DNA from: Bordetella holmesii ATCC 51541
GTDB lineage: Bacteria; Pseudomonadota; Gammaproteobacteria; Burkholderiales; Burkholderiaceae_B
Assembly (NCBI GenBank): GCA_000612485.1
Contig: CP007494.1
Coordinates: 2,046,001 to 2,110,000 of the forward strand
DNA length: 64,000 nt
Reading direction: 5' to 3'
Shown: positions 26,154 to 36,926 of the stretch, in pieces
How the letters are laid out: each line of letters starts with the position of its first letter
How positions within the stretch are numbered: position 1 is the stretch's first letter
Translations under genes and position numbers: made by a program
The notes under the pieces: model-generated
Databases searched by the model: none
What the model was told of the DNA's origin: nothing
What the model saw: only the letters and a program-made list of their open reading frames with translations

Positions 26154-26223
26154 GCCCTGGCGCGGCTGCGTCTAGGCGCGGCTTCGTGCGGCATAGCAGT
26201 ACCGGTTTACCAATGCGTAAAAG

Positions 26224-26850
26224 ATGATGACCAGGCTCGAAACCCTGAAAAACAACCTGCAGGCCACTCTCGGCCAGGATATCGCCTTGATCGAAGATCT
26301 CGGTGAACTGACGCTGGAAGTTCCGCCCGAACAATGGCTGGCCGTGTGCAACAAGCTGCGTACCGATGCCGGCCTGCGGTTTGAAAGCTGTATCGACCTC
26401 TGTGGTATGGATTATCTGACCTGGGGCAACGGTTGTCGCGCCCAGCAGCTCGAGGAGCAGGGTAGTGCGGCTCGTGGCCGTTATGCCGTCGTGATCCATC
26501 TGCTGTCGATAGAACACAACTGGCGTCTGCGCGTGCGTACCTTTGCCGCTGACGATGAGTTCCCCATCGTGGCTTCGCTGCTCGAGTGCTGGCCCGGCGT
26601 GAACTGGTACGAACGCGAAGCCTTTGACCTGTACGGCATTGTTTTCGAGGGTCACCCTGACCTGCGTCGAATTCTGACCGATTACGGCTTCATCGGTCAT
26701 CCCTTCCGCAAGGACTTCCCGCTTTCGGGCACCGTGGAAATGCGCTACGACCCCGAGCAAAAGCGCGTCATTTACCAGCCGGTCACGATCGACCCGCGTG
26801 AAATTACTCCGCGCGTCGTTCGTGAGGATTCTTACGGCATGGGGCGTTAA
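26224..26850 (+). CDS. nuoC: NADH-quinone oxidoreductase subunit C
   Basis: NuoC is a peripheral-arm scaffold subunit (30-kDa family). The 208-residue protein contains the family signature [37 protein letters not shown]. It is separate from nuoD, unlike the fused NuoCD of enterobacteria. The start is taken at 26224 (ATGATG); the second ATG is equally possible. nuoD begins 2 bases after its stop. Confidence 0.95.
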   Translation: MMTRLETLKNNLQATLGQDIALIEDLGELTLEVPPEQWLAVCNKLRTDAGLRFESCIDLCGMDYLTWGNGCRAQQLEEQGSAARGRYAVVIHLLSIEHNWRLRVRTFAADDEFPIVASLLECWPGVNWYEREAFDLYGIVFEGHPDLRRILTDYGFIGHPFRKDFPLSGTVEMRYDPEQKRVIYQPVTIDPREITPRVVREDSYGMGR

Positions 26851-26852
26851 TC

Positions 26853-28109
26853 ATGGCAGAAATCAAGAACTACACGCTTAACTTCGGACCGCAGCACCCG
26901 GCCGCGCACGGCGTGTTGCGCCTGGTGCTTGAGCTCGATGGCGAAGTCATCCAGCGCGCCGATCCGCACATCGGTCTGCTGCACCGCGCGACCGAGAAGC
27001 TGGCCGAACACAAGACCTTTATCCAGGCGCTGCCCTACATGGACCGCCTGGACTATGTGTCCATGATGTGCAACGAGCACGCCTACGTCATGGCCATAGA
27101 AAAGATGTTGGGCATCGAGGCGCCGCTGCGCGCTCAATACATCCGCGTGATGTTCGATGAAATCACCCGCATCTTGAATCACCTGATGTCGCTGGGTTCG
27201 CACGCCCTGGACGTGGGCGCGATGGCGGTGTTTCTGTACGCCTTCCGCGAACGCGAGGATCTGATGGACTGCTACGAGGCGGTATCGGGCGCGCGCATGC
27301 ACGCTGCTTACTACCGCCCGGGCGGTGTCTATCGCGATCTGCCGGACGCCATGTCTCAGTACGGTGCAAGCAGCAAGTACCGTGGCGACAAAGAATTGCG
27401 CATCATGAATGACGCGCGCTCAGGCTCGTTGCTGGACTTCATTGAAGACTTCACCAACCGCTTCCCGGCCTGTGTCGACGAGTACGAGACACTGCTGACG
27501 GATAACCGCATCTGGAAGCAGCGCCTGGTGGGCATCGGTGTGGTCGATCCTGATCGCGCCAAGGCGCTGGGCTTTACCGGCCCGATGCTGCGCGGTTCGG
27601 GTGTGGCCTGGGATCTGCGCAAGACCCAGCCCTACGAAGTCTACGATCTGATGGATTTCGACGTGCCAGTGGGCGTCAATGGCGATTGCTATGACCGTTA
27701 TCTGGTCCGGGTTGCCGAATTGCGTGAAAGCAATCGCATCATCCGCCAATGCGTGGAGTGGCTGCGGAACAACCCGGGTCCGGTCATGATCGAGAACCAC
27801 AAGGTTGCACCGCCCAAGCGTACGGATATGAAGAGCAACATGGAGGAGCTGATCCACCATTTCAAGCTCTTCACTGAAGGCTTCCACGTTCCTCCGGGCG
27901 AAGCTTATGGCGCGGTGGAGCATCCCAAGGGCGAATTCGGCATCTATCTGGTGTCCGACGGCGCCAACAAACCTTACCGCCTGAAGATTAGGGCGCCCGG
28001 TTTTGCCCACCTGCAGTCGTTGGATGAGATGTCGCGCGGTCACATGATTGCCGACGCCGTCACCATCATCGGCACACAGGACATCGTTTTCGGCGAAATC
28101 GACCGCTGA
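26853..28109 (+). CDS. nuoD: NADH-quinone oxidoreductase subunit D
   Basis: The 49-kDa-type subunit that forms the quinone pocket with NuoB. The 418-residue protein has [22 protein letters not shown] at the N-terminus, [29 protein letters not shown] and the C-terminal DIVFGEIDR typical of the family. The conserved His and Tyr around the quinone head-group site are present. It follows nuoC almost without a gap. Confidence 0.96.
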   Translation: MAEIKNYTLNFGPQHPAAHGVLRLVLELDGEVIQRADPHIGLLHRATEKLAEHKTFIQALPYMDRLDYVSMMCNEHAYVMAIEKMLGIEAPLRAQYIRVMFDEITRILNHLMSLGSHALDVGAMAVFLYAFREREDLMDCYEAVSGARMHAAYYRPGGVYRDLPDAMSQYGASSKYRGDKELRIMNDARSGSLLDFIEDFTNRFPACVDEYETLLTDNRIWKQRLVGIGVVDPDRAKALGFTGPMLRGSGVAWDLRKTQPYEVYDLMDFDVPVGVNGDCYDRYLVRVAELRESNRIIRQCVEWLRNNPGPVMIENHKVAPPKRTDMKSNMEELIHHFKLFTEGFHVPPGEAYGAVEHPKGEFGIYLVSDGANKPYRLKIRAPGFAHLQSLDEMSRGHMIADAVTIIGTQDIVFGEIDR

Positions 28110-28150
28110 GTCATCAGTCTAGAGCGCCCGCATAAATCCGGATTCAAACT

Positions 28151-28645
28151 ATGCTGCTTTCCGCACAGGCCTACCAGAAGATCGACCGCGAACTCGCGAA
28201 GTTCCCGGCCGACCAAAGGCAGTCGGCCATCATGGCTTCGCTTGCCATCGCGCAAGAAGAGAAGGGCTGGTTGCCTGCCGAAATCATTGAAGACGTGGCC
28301 AATTACATTGGCGTTCCGCCCATCGCGGTCCAGGAAGTCGCCACGTTTTACAACATGTTCGACGTCAAGCCCGTCGGCACTCACAAGATCTCCGTCTGCA
28401 CCAATTTGCCCTGTGTCTTGCGCGACGGTGAAAAGGCCGCCGACTACCTCAAGCGCAAGCTTGGCGTGAATTTCCGCGAGACGACGGCCGACGGCAAGTT
28501 CACCCTTGTCGAGGGCGAATGTATGGGTGCCTGCGGCGACTCGCCGGTGCTTATCGTCAATAACAAGCATATGTGCGTACGCATGTCGGAACAGAAGCTC
28601 GATGCCCTGATCGACGGCTTGAAGTCGCAAGGAGAGTCGGCATGA
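28151..28645 (+). CDS. nuoE: NADH-quinone oxidoreductase subunit E
   Basis: A 164-residue thioredoxin-like subunit binding the [2Fe-2S] cluster N1a beside the FMN site. The cluster cysteines are seen in [14 protein letters not shown] and [13 protein letters not shown]. Its stop overlaps the nuoF start (ATGA), so NuoE and NuoF, which form the NADH-binding tip together, are translationally coupled. Confidence 0.95.
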   Translation: MLLSAQAYQKIDRELAKFPADQRQSAIMASLAIAQEEKGWLPAEIIEDVANYIGVPPIAVQEVATFYNMFDVKPVGTHKISVCTNLPCVLRDGEKAADYLKRKLGVNFRETTADGKFTLVEGECMGACGDSPVLIVNNKHMCVRMSEQKLDALIDGLKSQGESA

Positions 28646-30009
28646 ACGCGCCGGAATTGTTCAAACAACTGGGTACCGGCTTGACGGTGGACCCGGGCGC
28701 CGATCTGTCTACCTCCATGATTTTCCATGGCCGTCACCTCGGCCCGCAAATCCTTGACGGTCTGAATGGCGAGAACTGGCATCTGGAAGACTACGTCAAG
28801 CGTGGCGGCTACGAAGCCCTGCGCAAGATCCTGACCACCGGCTTGAAGCCGGAAGATGTCATTGCCGAGGTCAAGGCGTCGGGTCTGCGCGGCCGCGGTG
28901 GTGCAGGTTTTCCGACCGGCTTGAAGTGGAGCTTCATGCCGCGCGCCTTCCCAGGCCAGAAGTACCTGGTCTGCAACTCGGACGAAGGCGAGCCCGGTAC
29001 CTTCAAAGATCGCGATATTCTGCGCTTCAATCCGCACATCGTGATCGAAGGCATGGCCATCGCCGCTTTCGCGATGGGAATCAGCGTCGGCTACAACTAT
29101 ATCCACGGCGAAATCTTCGAGGTATATGAGCGGTTCGAAGCCGCGCTTGAAGAGGCGCGTGCGGCCGGCTTTCTCGGCGACAAGCTGCTGGGATCGGATT
29201 TCAGCTTCCAGCTGCATGCTTTTCACGGTTACGGCGCCTACATCTGCGGCGAAGAAACCGCCTTGCTCGAGTCCCTGGAGGGCAAGAAGGGCCAGCCGCG
29301 TTTCAAGCCGCCTTTTCCCGCCAGCTTCGGCCTGTATGGCAAGCCGACGACCATCAACAACACCGAGACCTTCGCGGCGGTGCCCTGGATCATCCGCAAC
29401 GGTGGCCAGGCCTACCTCGAAGTCGGCAAGCCCAACAACGGCGGCACCAAGATCTTCTCGATCACCGGCGACGTCGAGCGGCCTGGCAATTACGAGATCC
29501 CCATGGGGACGCCGTTTTCCAAGCTGCTGGAGCTTGCCGGTGGGATGCGAGGCGGCAAGAAACTCAAGGCGGTGATTCCCGGTGGATCGAGCGCACCGGT
29601 GCTGCCGGCCGACATCATCATGGACTGCACGATGGACTATGACTCCATCGCCAAGGCTGGATCCATGTTGGGCTCGGGTGCGGTCATCGTCATGGACGAG
29701 ACCCGTTGCATGGTGAAGTCGCTGCTGCGTTTGTCGTACTTCTATTTCGAAGAAAGCTGCGGACAATGCACGCCCTGCCGTGAAGGCACGGGCTGGCTCT
29801 ACCGCATGGTGCATCGTATCGAGACCGGTCATGGCCGTCCGGAAGACCTGGACCTGCTCGACAACGTTGCCAGCAACATCATGGGCCGCACCATCTGCGC
29901 CCTGGGCGATGCTGCCGCCATGCCGGTACGTGGTTTCATCAAGCATTTTCGCGACGAATTCGCGCACCACATCGAGCACAAGTCTTGTGTGGTCCCGCAA
30001 TATCTGTAG
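28642..30009 (+). CDS. nuoF: NADH-quinone oxidoreductase subunit F
   Basis: The flavoprotein that accepts electrons from NADH. The 455-residue protein has the NADH motif [15 protein letters not shown] (residues ~82-96), the FMN-binding [30 protein letters not shown], and the [4Fe-4S] N3 ligands in [15 protein letters not shown] chose the ATG at 28642, overlapping the nuoE stop, over an earlier in-frame start within nuoE. Confidence 0.96.
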   Translation: MNAPELFKQLGTGLTVDPGADLSTSMIFHGRHLGPQILDGLNGENWHLEDYVKRGGYEALRKILTTGLKPEDVIAEVKASGLRGRGGAGFPTGLKWSFMPRAFPGQKYLVCNSDEGEPGTFKDRDILRFNPHIVIEGMAIAAFAMGISVGYNYIHGEIFEVYERFEAALEEARAAGFLGDKLLGSDFSFQLHAFHGYGAYICGEETALLESLEGKKGQPRFKPPFPASFGLYGKPTTINNTETFAAVPWIIRNGGQAYLEVGKPNNGGTKIFSITGDVERPGNYEIPMGTPFSKLLELAGGMRGGKKLKAVIPGGSSAPVLPADIIMDCTMDYDSIAKAGSMLGSGAVIVMDETRCMVKSLLRLSYFYFEESCGQCTPCREGTGWLYRMVHRIETGHGRPEDLDLLDNVASNIMGRTICALGDAAAMPVRGFIKHFRDEFAHHIEHKSCVVPQYL

Positions 30010-30024
30010 GTCTCAGGAACAGCA

Positions 30025-32352
30025 ATGGTTGAACTAACCGTCGACGGCAATAAAGTCGAAGTGCCCGAGGGCAGCATGGTGATGCATGCCGCCCAGAAGA
30101 TCGGGCTTTACGTGCCGCATTTCTGCTACCACAAGAAACTGTCCATCGCGGCCAACTGCCGCATGTGCCTGGTTGAAGTGGAAAAAGCGCCCAAGGCGCT
30201 GCCGGCCTGCGCCACCCCCGTGACCAACGGCATGGTGGTGCACACCTGCTCCGAGAAGGCCAAGGCCGCGCAGAAATCGGTCATGGAGTTTCTCCTCATC
30301 AATCACCCGCTGGATTGCCCGATCTGTGATCAGGGCGGCGAGTGCCAGTTGCAGGATCTTGCGGTGGGCTATGGCGGTTCTTCCTCGCGTTATCACGAGG
30401 AAAAGCGCGTGGTCTTCCATAAGGACCTGGGCCCGCTGGTTTCGGCTGAAGAAATGTCGCGCTGCATTCACTGCACGCGCTGCGTACGTTTCGGGCAGGA
30501 AATCGGCGGCATGATGGAATTGGGTATGCTCAATCGTGGCGAGCATGCCGAAATCACGTCCTTCGTGGGGCGTTCGATCGAGTCCGAGCTCTCGGGCAAC
30601 ATGATCGACATCTGTCCGGTCGGCGCGCTGACCTCCAAACCGTTCCGCTACAGCGCCCGGACCTGGGAACTCGCCCGCCGCCGTTCCGTCAGTCCGCATG
30701 ACAGTGTGGGTGCCAACCTGGTCGTCCAGGTCAAGGGCGACCGCGTGCTGCGCGTGGTGCCGTTCGAGAATGAAAACGTCAACGAGTGCTGGATCAGCGA
30801 CCGTGATCGCTTCTCGTACGAAGGGCTCAACGTCGACGATCGCCTGGCAGCGCCGATGATTCGCGGCACCGACGGCAACTGGCAGGAAGCCTCCTGGGCC
30901 GATGCGCTGCAAGCCGTGGCTCAAGGACTTTCGCGAGTCCGTGAAAGCGCCGGGGCTGGGCAGATCGGCGCGCTGGCGACCGAGTACGCTACGACGGAAG
31001 AGTTCTCCCTGCTGGCACGCCTGACGCGCGCCCTGGGTTCGGAGAACATCGACTTCCGCCTGCGTCAGACGGATGCAGGCTTTGACGCTGCGTTGTCCGG
31101 TGCCCCGTGGCTGGGCATGCCGATTGCCGAGCTGGATAACCTCGATCGCGTGTTGGTGGTCGGCTCCTTCCTGCGCAAAGATCATCCCCTGATGGCTCAG
31201 CGCCTGCGTCAGGCGGTCAAGCGCGGCACGCAAGTGCTGTTGCTCGACAGCGCCTGCGACGATCCGCTGCTGCCGGTGGCTGCCCGCCTGACGGTGGCGC
31301 CCTCCGAGCTGGCCCGCGGCTTGGCCGAAGTAGCTGTGGCGCTGGCTCAGGTCAAAGAGCTCCCGGTGCCGGCCGAGTTCGCCATGGTCACACCCGGTGA
31401 GGATGCCAAGCGCATCGCCGCCAGCCTGGCCTCGGGCAGCAACGCTGCCGTGCTGATGGGTAACCTGGTTGTCTCTGCACCCAATGCCTCGACCCTGGCC
31501 GCCAACGCCCGCGTCATCGCCGAACTGACCGGAGCCAAATTTGGTTTCCTGACCGCGGGCGGCAATACCGTGGGTGGTTATCTGGCTGGCGCCGTACCGG
31601 GCCGTGGCGGCAAGACGGCCGCCCAGATGCTGGCCGAGCCTTTGAAGGCTTATGTGGTTTTGCACGCCGAGCCGACGTTGGATGCCGACAATGGTCCTCA
31701 GGCCCTGGCTGCGTTGCGCGGCGCCCAGTTTGCGGTGGCGTTGACGTCGTATCGTTCTTCGGCCGAAGCGTGGGCAGATGTGATGTTGCCCGTGGCTCCG
31801 TTTACCGAAACCTCGGGCACCTTCGTCAACGCCGCAGGCGTGGCGCAGAGCTTCAAGGGTACGGTTGCGCCGCACGGTCAGTCGCGTCCGGCCTGGAAGG
31901 TTCTGCGCGTGTTGGGCAATGTGCTTCATCTGACCGGCTTCGATGACGAAACCTCCGAAGCAGTGCGCGATGCCGCGCTGGCGGGTGGCATTGAAGGCCG
32001 CCTGTCCAACGAGATCAACGCGGCACTGGGTGTGGGCCAACCCGCAGGCGCCCTGGAGCGTCTGGCCGATGTGCCCATCTACCGCAGCGATGCCATCGTG
32101 CGTCGGTCGCAGCCCCTGCAGGCTCACGCCGCGTCGCGCGCGCCCAAGGCGCGCATGAATGCGCGTACGCTGGCCGCGCTGGGCCTGGACGCCGGCGCCA
32201 AGGTGCGCGTTTCGTCCTCGCAGGGTTCGGTGGAGTTGGAGGCCGCACTGGATCAGGCCGTGGCCGATAACGCTGTACGTGTCTCCGCCGCCTTTGCGCA
32301 AACTGCCGCCCTGGGCGGTGCCTTCGGTCAAATCAGCGTGGAGCGTGCCTGA
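30025..32352 (+). CDS. nuoG: NADH-quinone oxidoreductase subunit G
   Basis: The largest peripheral subunit, an iron-sulfur wire with a molybdopterin-oxidoreductase-like domain that lacks the cofactor function. The 775-residue protein has the N-terminal ferredoxin domain ([19 protein letters not shown]), the HxxxCxxCxxxxxC cluster N5 segment ([18 protein letters not shown]), [13 protein letters not shown] and [19 protein letters not shown]. Its stop overlaps the nuoH start (TGATG). Confidence 0.95.
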   Translation: MVELTVDGNKVEVPEGSMVMHAAQKIGLYVPHFCYHKKLSIAANCRMCLVEVEKAPKALPACATPVTNGMVVHTCSEKAKAAQKSVMEFLLINHPLDCPICDQGGECQLQDLAVGYGGSSSRYHEEKRVVFHKDLGPLVSAEEMSRCIHCTRCVRFGQEIGGMMELGMLNRGEHAEITSFVGRSIESELSGNMIDICPVGALTSKPFRYSARTWELARRRSVSPHDSVGANLVVQVKGDRVLRVVPFENENVNECWISDRDRFSYEGLNVDDRLAAPMIRGTDGNWQEASWADALQAVAQGLSRVRESAGAGQIGALATEYATTEEFSLLARLTRALGSENIDFRLRQTDAGFDAALSGAPWLGMPIAELDNLDRVLVVGSFLRKDHPLMAQRLRQAVKRGTQVLLLDSACDDPLLPVAARLTVAPSELARGLAEVAVALAQVKELPVPAEFAMVTPGEDAKRIAASLASGSNAAVLMGNLVVSAPNASTLAANARVIAELTGAKFGFLTAGGNTVGGYLAGAVPGRGGKTAAQMLAEPLKAYVVLHAEPTLDADNGPQALAALRGAQFAVALTSYRSSAEAWADVMLPVAPFTETSGTFVNAAGVAQSFKGTVAPHGQSRPAWKVLRVLGNVLHLTGFDDETSEAVRDAALAGGIEGRLSNEINAALGVGQPAGALERLADVPIYRSDAIVRRSQPLQAHAASRAPKARMNARTLAALGLDAGAKVRVSSSQGSVELEAALDQAVADNAVRVSAAFAQTAALGGAFGQISVERA

Positions 32353-33425
32353 TGGAATGGCTCAATGTTCTTGAAAGCCAGGGTCAGGCATCGCTGGGGC
32401 CGACGGCTTGGTTGGTGATTTGGACTGTCATCAAGATTGTCTGCATCGCCGTGCCTATCATTCTTTGCGTGGCCTATCTCACTTACTGGGAACGCAAGAT
32501 GATCGGCTGGATGCACGTGCGTCTTGGACCCACTCGTGTGGGCTTCAAGGGGCTGCTGCAACCGTTTGCCGACGTGTTCAAACTGCTCACCAAAGAAGTG
32601 GTGGTGCCGTCGGAGGCCAACAAGATTCTGTTCATCGTCGCGCCTGTCGTGACATTGATGCCGGCTCTGGCGGCCTGGGCAGTGGTTCCGTTCGGCCCCG
32701 AGGCCGTGCTGGCTAATGTCAATGCCGGTCTGCTGTACGTTATGGCCATCACCTCGGTTGGTGTGTATGGCGTGATCGTGGCCGGTTGGGCCTCCAACTC
32801 CAAGTACGCCTTTCTGGGGGCCTTGCGTGCATCGGCCCAGATGGTTTCCTATGAGTTGGCCATTGGTTTCGTGTTGGTGACGGTCCTGCTGGTGTCCGGC
32901 AGCCTGAACATGAATGAAATCGTGTTGGGGCAGGGCAGAGGCTGGTTCGCCGAGCACGGCCTGACGTTCCTGTCCTGGAACTGGCTGCCGCTGCTGCCTT
33001 TGTTTGTTATCTACGTGATTTCCGCCGTAGCGGAGACCAACCGCCATCCGTTCGACGTGGTCGAGGGCGAGTCGGAAATCGTGGCCGGTCACATGGTCGA
33101 GTATTCGGGTATGGCCTTCGCCCTGTTCTTCCTGGGTGAATACGCCAACATGATCTTGCTGTCGGCCATGGCCTCGATCATGTTCCTCGGTGGCTGGATG
33201 TCGCCCGTCGACATTGCTCCGTTCACTTGGGTGCCGGGTTGGCTGTGGTTGGGGATCAAGACTTTCTTCGTGGTGTCGCTGTTCATTTGGTTCCGCGCGT
33301 CTTTTCCGCGTTACCGCTATGACCAGATCATGCGTTTGGGTTGGAAGATCTTCATCCCCCTGACCGGCGTTTGGCTGGTTGTCGTCGCGGTCTGGATGCA
33401 GACGCCCTGGAATATTTGGCGCTAA
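32352..33425 (+). CDS. nuoH: NADH-quinone oxidoreductase subunit H
   Basis: A 357-residue membrane subunit with about eight helices that contributes to the quinone cavity and the first proton route. Conserved segments are [20 protein letters not shown] and [19 protein letters not shown], where acidic residues on loop 3 line the quinone tunnel. Translation is coupled to nuoG by a one-base overlap. Confidence 0.96.
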   Translation: MEWLNVLESQGQASLGPTAWLVIWTVIKIVCIAVPIILCVAYLTYWERKMIGWMHVRLGPTRVGFKGLLQPFADVFKLLTKEVVVPSEANKILFIVAPVVTLMPALAAWAVVPFGPEAVLANVNAGLLYVMAITSVGVYGVIVAGWASNSKYAFLGALRASAQMVSYELAIGFVLVTVLLVSGSLNMNEIVLGQGRGWFAEHGLTFLSWNWLPLLPLFVIYVISAVAETNRHPFDVVEGESEIVAGHMVEYSGMAFALFFLGEYANMILLSAMASIMFLGGWMSPVDIAPFTWVPGWLWLGIKTFFVVSLFIWFRASFPRYRYDQIMRLGWKIFIPLTGVWLVVVAVWMQTPWNIWR

Positions 33426-33446
33426 CGCGCCGGATCGAGGCTGGAT

Positions 33447-33935
33447 ATGGAAGCGATCAAGGATTTTTTCGGCAGCTTGCTGCTGACCGAGTTGTTCAAA
33501 GGTATGCGCCTGACGGGCAAGTACTTTTTCAAGCGCAAGATGACCTTGCGCTACCCGATGGAGAAGACGCCGACGTCGGCGCGTTTCCGGGGTCTGCATG
33601 CGCTGCGTCGCTATCCCAATGGGGAAGAGCGTTGCATCGCCTGCAAACTCTGTGAAGCGGTTTGCCCGGCGCTGGCCATCACGATCGAGTCCGATCAGCG
33701 GGAGGACGGCACCCGCCGCACCACGCGCTACGACATCGATCTGACCAAGTGCATCTTCTGCGGATTCTGTGAGGAAAGTTGCCCGGTGGACTCCATCGTG
33801 GAGACGCACATTCACGAGTACCACGGCGAAAAGCGCGGCGATCTGTACTTCACCAAAGACATGCTGCTCGCCGTTGGCGACCGCTACGAAGCCGAAATCG
33901 CCCAACGCCGGGCCGAAGACGCGCCTTACCGTTGA
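33447..33935 (+). CDS. nuoI: NADH-quinone oxidoreductase subunit I
   Basis: A 162-residue ferredoxin-like subunit carrying clusters N6a and N6b. Two complete CxxCxxCxxxC motifs are visible: [15 protein letters not shown] and [15 protein letters not shown]. It links NuoG to NuoB. It lies 21 bases after nuoH. Confidence 0.96.
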   Translation: MEAIKDFFGSLLLTELFKGMRLTGKYFFKRKMTLRYPMEKTPTSARFRGLHALRRYPNGEERCIACKLCEAVCPALAITIESDQREDGTRRTTRYDIDLTKCIFCGFCEESCPVDSIVETHIHEYHGEKRGDLYFTKDMLLAVGDRYEAEIAQRRAEDAPYR

Positions 33936-33952
33936 TCGCCAGGGTCTGATCC

Positions 33953-34588
33953 ATGACTTTTACTTCTGTCTTGTTCTACTTACTGGCTTTCGTCCTGGTG
34001 GTGGCGGCTTTCCGCGTCATCACCGCTCGTAGCCCCGTGACCGCTGTCCTGCATCTGATTCTGGCCTTCGTGAATGCGGCCATGCTTTGGATGCTGCTGG
34101 GTGCGGAGTTTCTTGCCCTGTTGCTGGTGTTGGTTTATGTCGGTGCCGTGATGGTGCTGTTCTTGTTCGTGGTGATGATGCTCGATATCCGTATCGACCA
34201 TCTGCGCCACGGCTTGAAGACCTATCTGCCGCTGGGTTTGGTTGTCGGCTTGATCCTCGTGCTGGAAATGGGTTTCGTGCTGTTTGCCACCTGGGGTGAT
34301 GCCGGCCCGCAAGTCGCCATGGCCGGTGATTACAACAATGCCCGTGCACTGGGCGAAGCCATGTACACGCAATATGTCTTTGGTGTTGAGGTCGGTGCCG
34401 CGTTGCTGCTAGTCGGTATGGTTGCGGCCATCGCCTTGACCCTGCGTCGCCGTCGCGACGCGAAGTACAACGATCCGGTTGCCGCGGTACGTGTCAAGGC
34501 CAAGGACCGTTTCCGTATGGTCAAGATGACCGCCCAGAGCGAGCGTGCCCAAGGCAACTCCGCCGCCGAGCAAGGAGAAAAACCATGA
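33953..34588 (+). CDS. nuoJ: NADH-quinone oxidoreductase subunit J
   Basis: A 211-residue membrane subunit with five helices; helix 3 ([21 protein letters not shown]) contains the pi-bulge segment important for coupling. The C-terminal ~45 residues are a charged cytoplasmic tail. Its stop overlaps the nuoK start (ATGA). Confidence 0.94.
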   Translation: MTFTSVLFYLLAFVLVVAAFRVITARSPVTAVLHLILAFVNAAMLWMLLGAEFLALLLVLVYVGAVMVLFLFVVMMLDIRIDHLRHGLKTYLPLGLVVGLILVLEMGFVLFATWGDAGPQVAMAGDYNNARALGEAMYTQYVFGVEVGAALLLVGMVAAIALTLRRRRDAKYNDPVAAVRVKAKDRFRMVKMTAQSERAQGNSAAEQGEKP

Positions 34589-34893
34589 CCATTACTCTGG
34601 CGCATTACCTGGTTCTCGGGGCGATTCTGTTCGCCATCGGCATCTTTGGCATTTTCCTGAACCGCCGCAATCTCATCATCCTGTTGATGTCCATCGAGCT
34701 GGTCCTGCTGGCCGTCAACATGAACTTCGTGGCGTTTTCGAGCTGGTTCGGCGATACCGCCGGGCAGGTGTTCGTGTTCTTCATCCTGACGGTGGCGGCC
34801 GCTGAAGCCGCCATCGGTTTGGCCATTCTGGTGCTGCTGTTCCGCAACCTGAACACGATCAACGTTGACGAACTCGATCGCCTGAAGGGCTGA
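34585..34893 (+). CDS. nuoK: NADH-quinone oxidoreductase subunit K
   Basis: A 102-residue three-helix subunit related to MrpC. The conserved membrane Glu lies in [16 protein letters not shown], and a second in [14 protein letters not shown]; both take part in proton transfer. It is coupled to nuoJ by overlap and lies 17 bases before nuoL. Confidence 0.95.
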   Translation: MTITLAHYLVLGAILFAIGIFGIFLNRRNLIILLMSIELVLLAVNMNFVAFSSWFGDTAGQVFVFFILTVAAAEAAIGLAILVLLFRNLNTINVDELDRLKG

Positions 34894-34910
34894 CGGGGTA
34901 TTGGAAGAAA

Positions 34911-36926
34911 ATGTCTAGCTCACCCAATCTCTATTTGCTTATCGCACTGGCCCCGCTGGCCGGGGCGATCCTGGCCGGCCTGTTCGGTACAGGGTTTCTC
35001 GGCCGCCCCGTCGGCCGACGCGCCGCGCATTGCATCACTATCCTGTTCGTGGCGATCTCCGCCATCGGTTCGGTGGTGGTGCTGCGCGACGTGCTCAATG
35101 GTCACACCTTTGACGGCGCGGTCTACACCTGGACCCTCATCGGTCATACCAAGCTCGAAATCGGCTTCCTGATCGATTCGCTCTCGGCCATGATGATGGT
35201 CGTTGTGACATCGGTCTCTCTGATGGTGCACATCTACACCATCGGCTACATGGCCGATGATCCCGGTTACCAACGCTTTTTCGCCTACATCTCCCTGTTC
35301 ACCTTCGCCATGCTCATGCTGGTGATGTCGAACAACATGGTGCAGTTGTTCTTCGGTTGGGAAGCCGTGGGCCTGGTGTCGTATCTGCTCATCGGCTTCT
35401 GGTACACCCGTCCGACGGCAATTTTCGCCAATATGAAGGCCTTCCTGATCAACCGCGTGGGTGACTTCGGCTTCGTGTTGGGCATCGGTCTGCTGTTTGC
35501 TTATGCGGGCACCATGCACTACGGTGAGGTCTTCGCTCAAGCCGACAAGCTGGCAGGTCTGAAGCTGCCCGGCAGCGATTGGGCTCTGTTGACCGTCGCC
35601 TGCATCTGCCTCTTTATCGGTGCCATGGGTAAGTCGGCGCAAGTGCCGCTGCACGCCTGGTTGCCCGACTCGATGGAAGGCCCGACGCCGATCTCGGCCC
35701 TGATCCACGCGGCCACCATGGTGACAGCGGGTATCTTCATGGTCGCGCGTTTCTCGCCTCTGTTCGAACTGTCGAACGTGGCGCTTTCCTTCATCATCGT
35801 GATCGGTGCCATCGGCGCGCTCTTTCTGGGCATCCTGGGCATCATTCAGACGGACATCAAGCGCGTGGTGGCCTACTCCACGTTGTCGCAGTTGGGCTAT
35901 ATGACGGTGGCACTTGGTGCCTCGGCCTACTCGGTGGCGATTTTCCACCTGATGACGCACGCTTTCTTCAAGGCGCTGCTGTTCCTGGGCGCGGGCTCGG
36001 TGATCATCGGTATGCACCATGATCAGAACATCCGCAACATGGGTGGCCTGCGCAAGTACATGCCCATCACCTGGATTACCTTCCTGCTCGGTACGCTGGC
36101 GCTGGTTGGCACGCCGTTCTTCTCCGGGTTCTACTCCAAAGAGAACATCATCGAGGCGGCAGGCGCGGCCAATGTATGGGGAGCGAGCTTTGCTTACTAC
36201 GCCACGCTGATTGGCGTGTTCATCACGTCGCTGTACTCCTTCCGGGTCTACTTCCTGGTCTTCCACGGCAAGGAACGTTTCCCGGCGCACGATGATCACG
36301 CGCATGGCCATGATGACCACGGGCACGACGACCATCATCACGGTGGCACGCCGCACGAGTCGCCCTGGGTTGTTACGCTGCCCTTGATTCTGCTGGCGAT
36401 TCCGTCGGTTGTCATCGGGGCCATCGTTGCCGACCCCATGCTGTTCGGCAAGTTCTTCGATGGCGTGATCACGGTATTGCCGCAACACCCCGCGATGCAC
36501 GAGTTGCACGAAGAGTGGCATGGCTGGGTGGCCTTTGGTTTGCATGCCTTCCAGACCGTGCCGTTCTGGCTGGTGGTCGCCGGAGCCGTCATTGCCTGGT
36601 ACTGCTATCTGATCAATCCCAAGGTGCCGGCCAAGATTCAGGCCAGCCTGTCGGGCGTGAACAAGGTGCTGGAGAACAAGTATTACGTGGACTGGGTCAA
36701 CGAGCAGATCATCGCTCGCGGCGCCCGTTGCCTGGGCCGTGGCCTGTGGCAGACCGGTGACCGCGGCCTGATCGATGGGCTGCTGGTCAACGGCAGTGCC
36801 CGTGTCGTGGGCTGGGTGGCGACGGTCAGCCGCCACCTGCAGTCGGGCTACATCTATCACTACGCGTTCGCGATGATCATCGGCATCATGGCGCTGGTGA
36901 CTTTCTTTGTGCTGATTCCCCAATGA
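34911..36926 (+). CDS. nuoL: NADH-quinone oxidoreductase subunit L
   Basis: An antiporter-like proton pump at the distal end of the membrane arm, 671 residues with about 16 helices including the long lateral helix at the C-terminus. Conserved segments are FFGWEAVGLVSYLLIGFWYTR (helix-5 Glu), HAWLPDSMEGPTPISALIHAATMVTAG and the lysine-bearing MTHAFFKALLFLGAGSV. A loop around residues 463-481 is strikingly His/Asp-rich (DDHAHGHDDHGHDDHHHGG). The stop overlaps the nuoM start (ATGATGG). Confidence 0.95.
   Translation: MSSSPNLYLLIALAPLAGAILAGLFGTGFLGRPVGRRAAHCITILFVAISAIGSVVVLRDVLNGHTFDGAVYTWTLIGHTKLEIGFLIDSLSAMMMVVVTSVSLMVHIYTIGYMADDPGYQRFFAYISLFTFAMLMLVMSNNMVQLFFGWEAVGLVSYLLIGFWYTRPTAIFANMKAFLINRVGDFGFVLGIGLLFAYAGTMHYGEVFAQADKLAGLKLPGSDWALLTVACICLFIGAMGKSAQVPLHAWLPDSMEGPTPISALIHAATMVTAGIFMVARFSPLFELSNVALSFIIVIGAIGALFLGILGIIQTDIKRVVAYSTLSQLGYMTVALGASAYSVAIFHLMTHAFFKALLFLGAGSVIIGMHHDQNIRNMGGLRKYMPITWITFLLGTLALVGTPFFSGFYSKENIIEAAGAANVWGASFAYYATLIGVFITSLYSFRVYFLVFHGKERFPAHDDHAHGHDDHGHDDHHHGGTPHESPWVVTLPLILLAIPSVVIGAIVADPMLFGKFFDGVITVLPQHPAMHELHEEWHGWVAFGLHAFQTVPFWLVVAGAVIAWYCYLINPKVPAKIQASLSGVNKVLENKYYVDWVNEQIIARGARCLGRGLWQTGDRGLIDGLLVNGSARVVGWVATVSRHLQSGYIYHYAFAMIIGIMALVTFFVLIPQ

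Noticed and set aside
36289..36350. His-rich stretch as a separate metal-chaperone gene
   Set aside because: It is in frame within NuoL, between conserved membrane segments, with no own start or stop.
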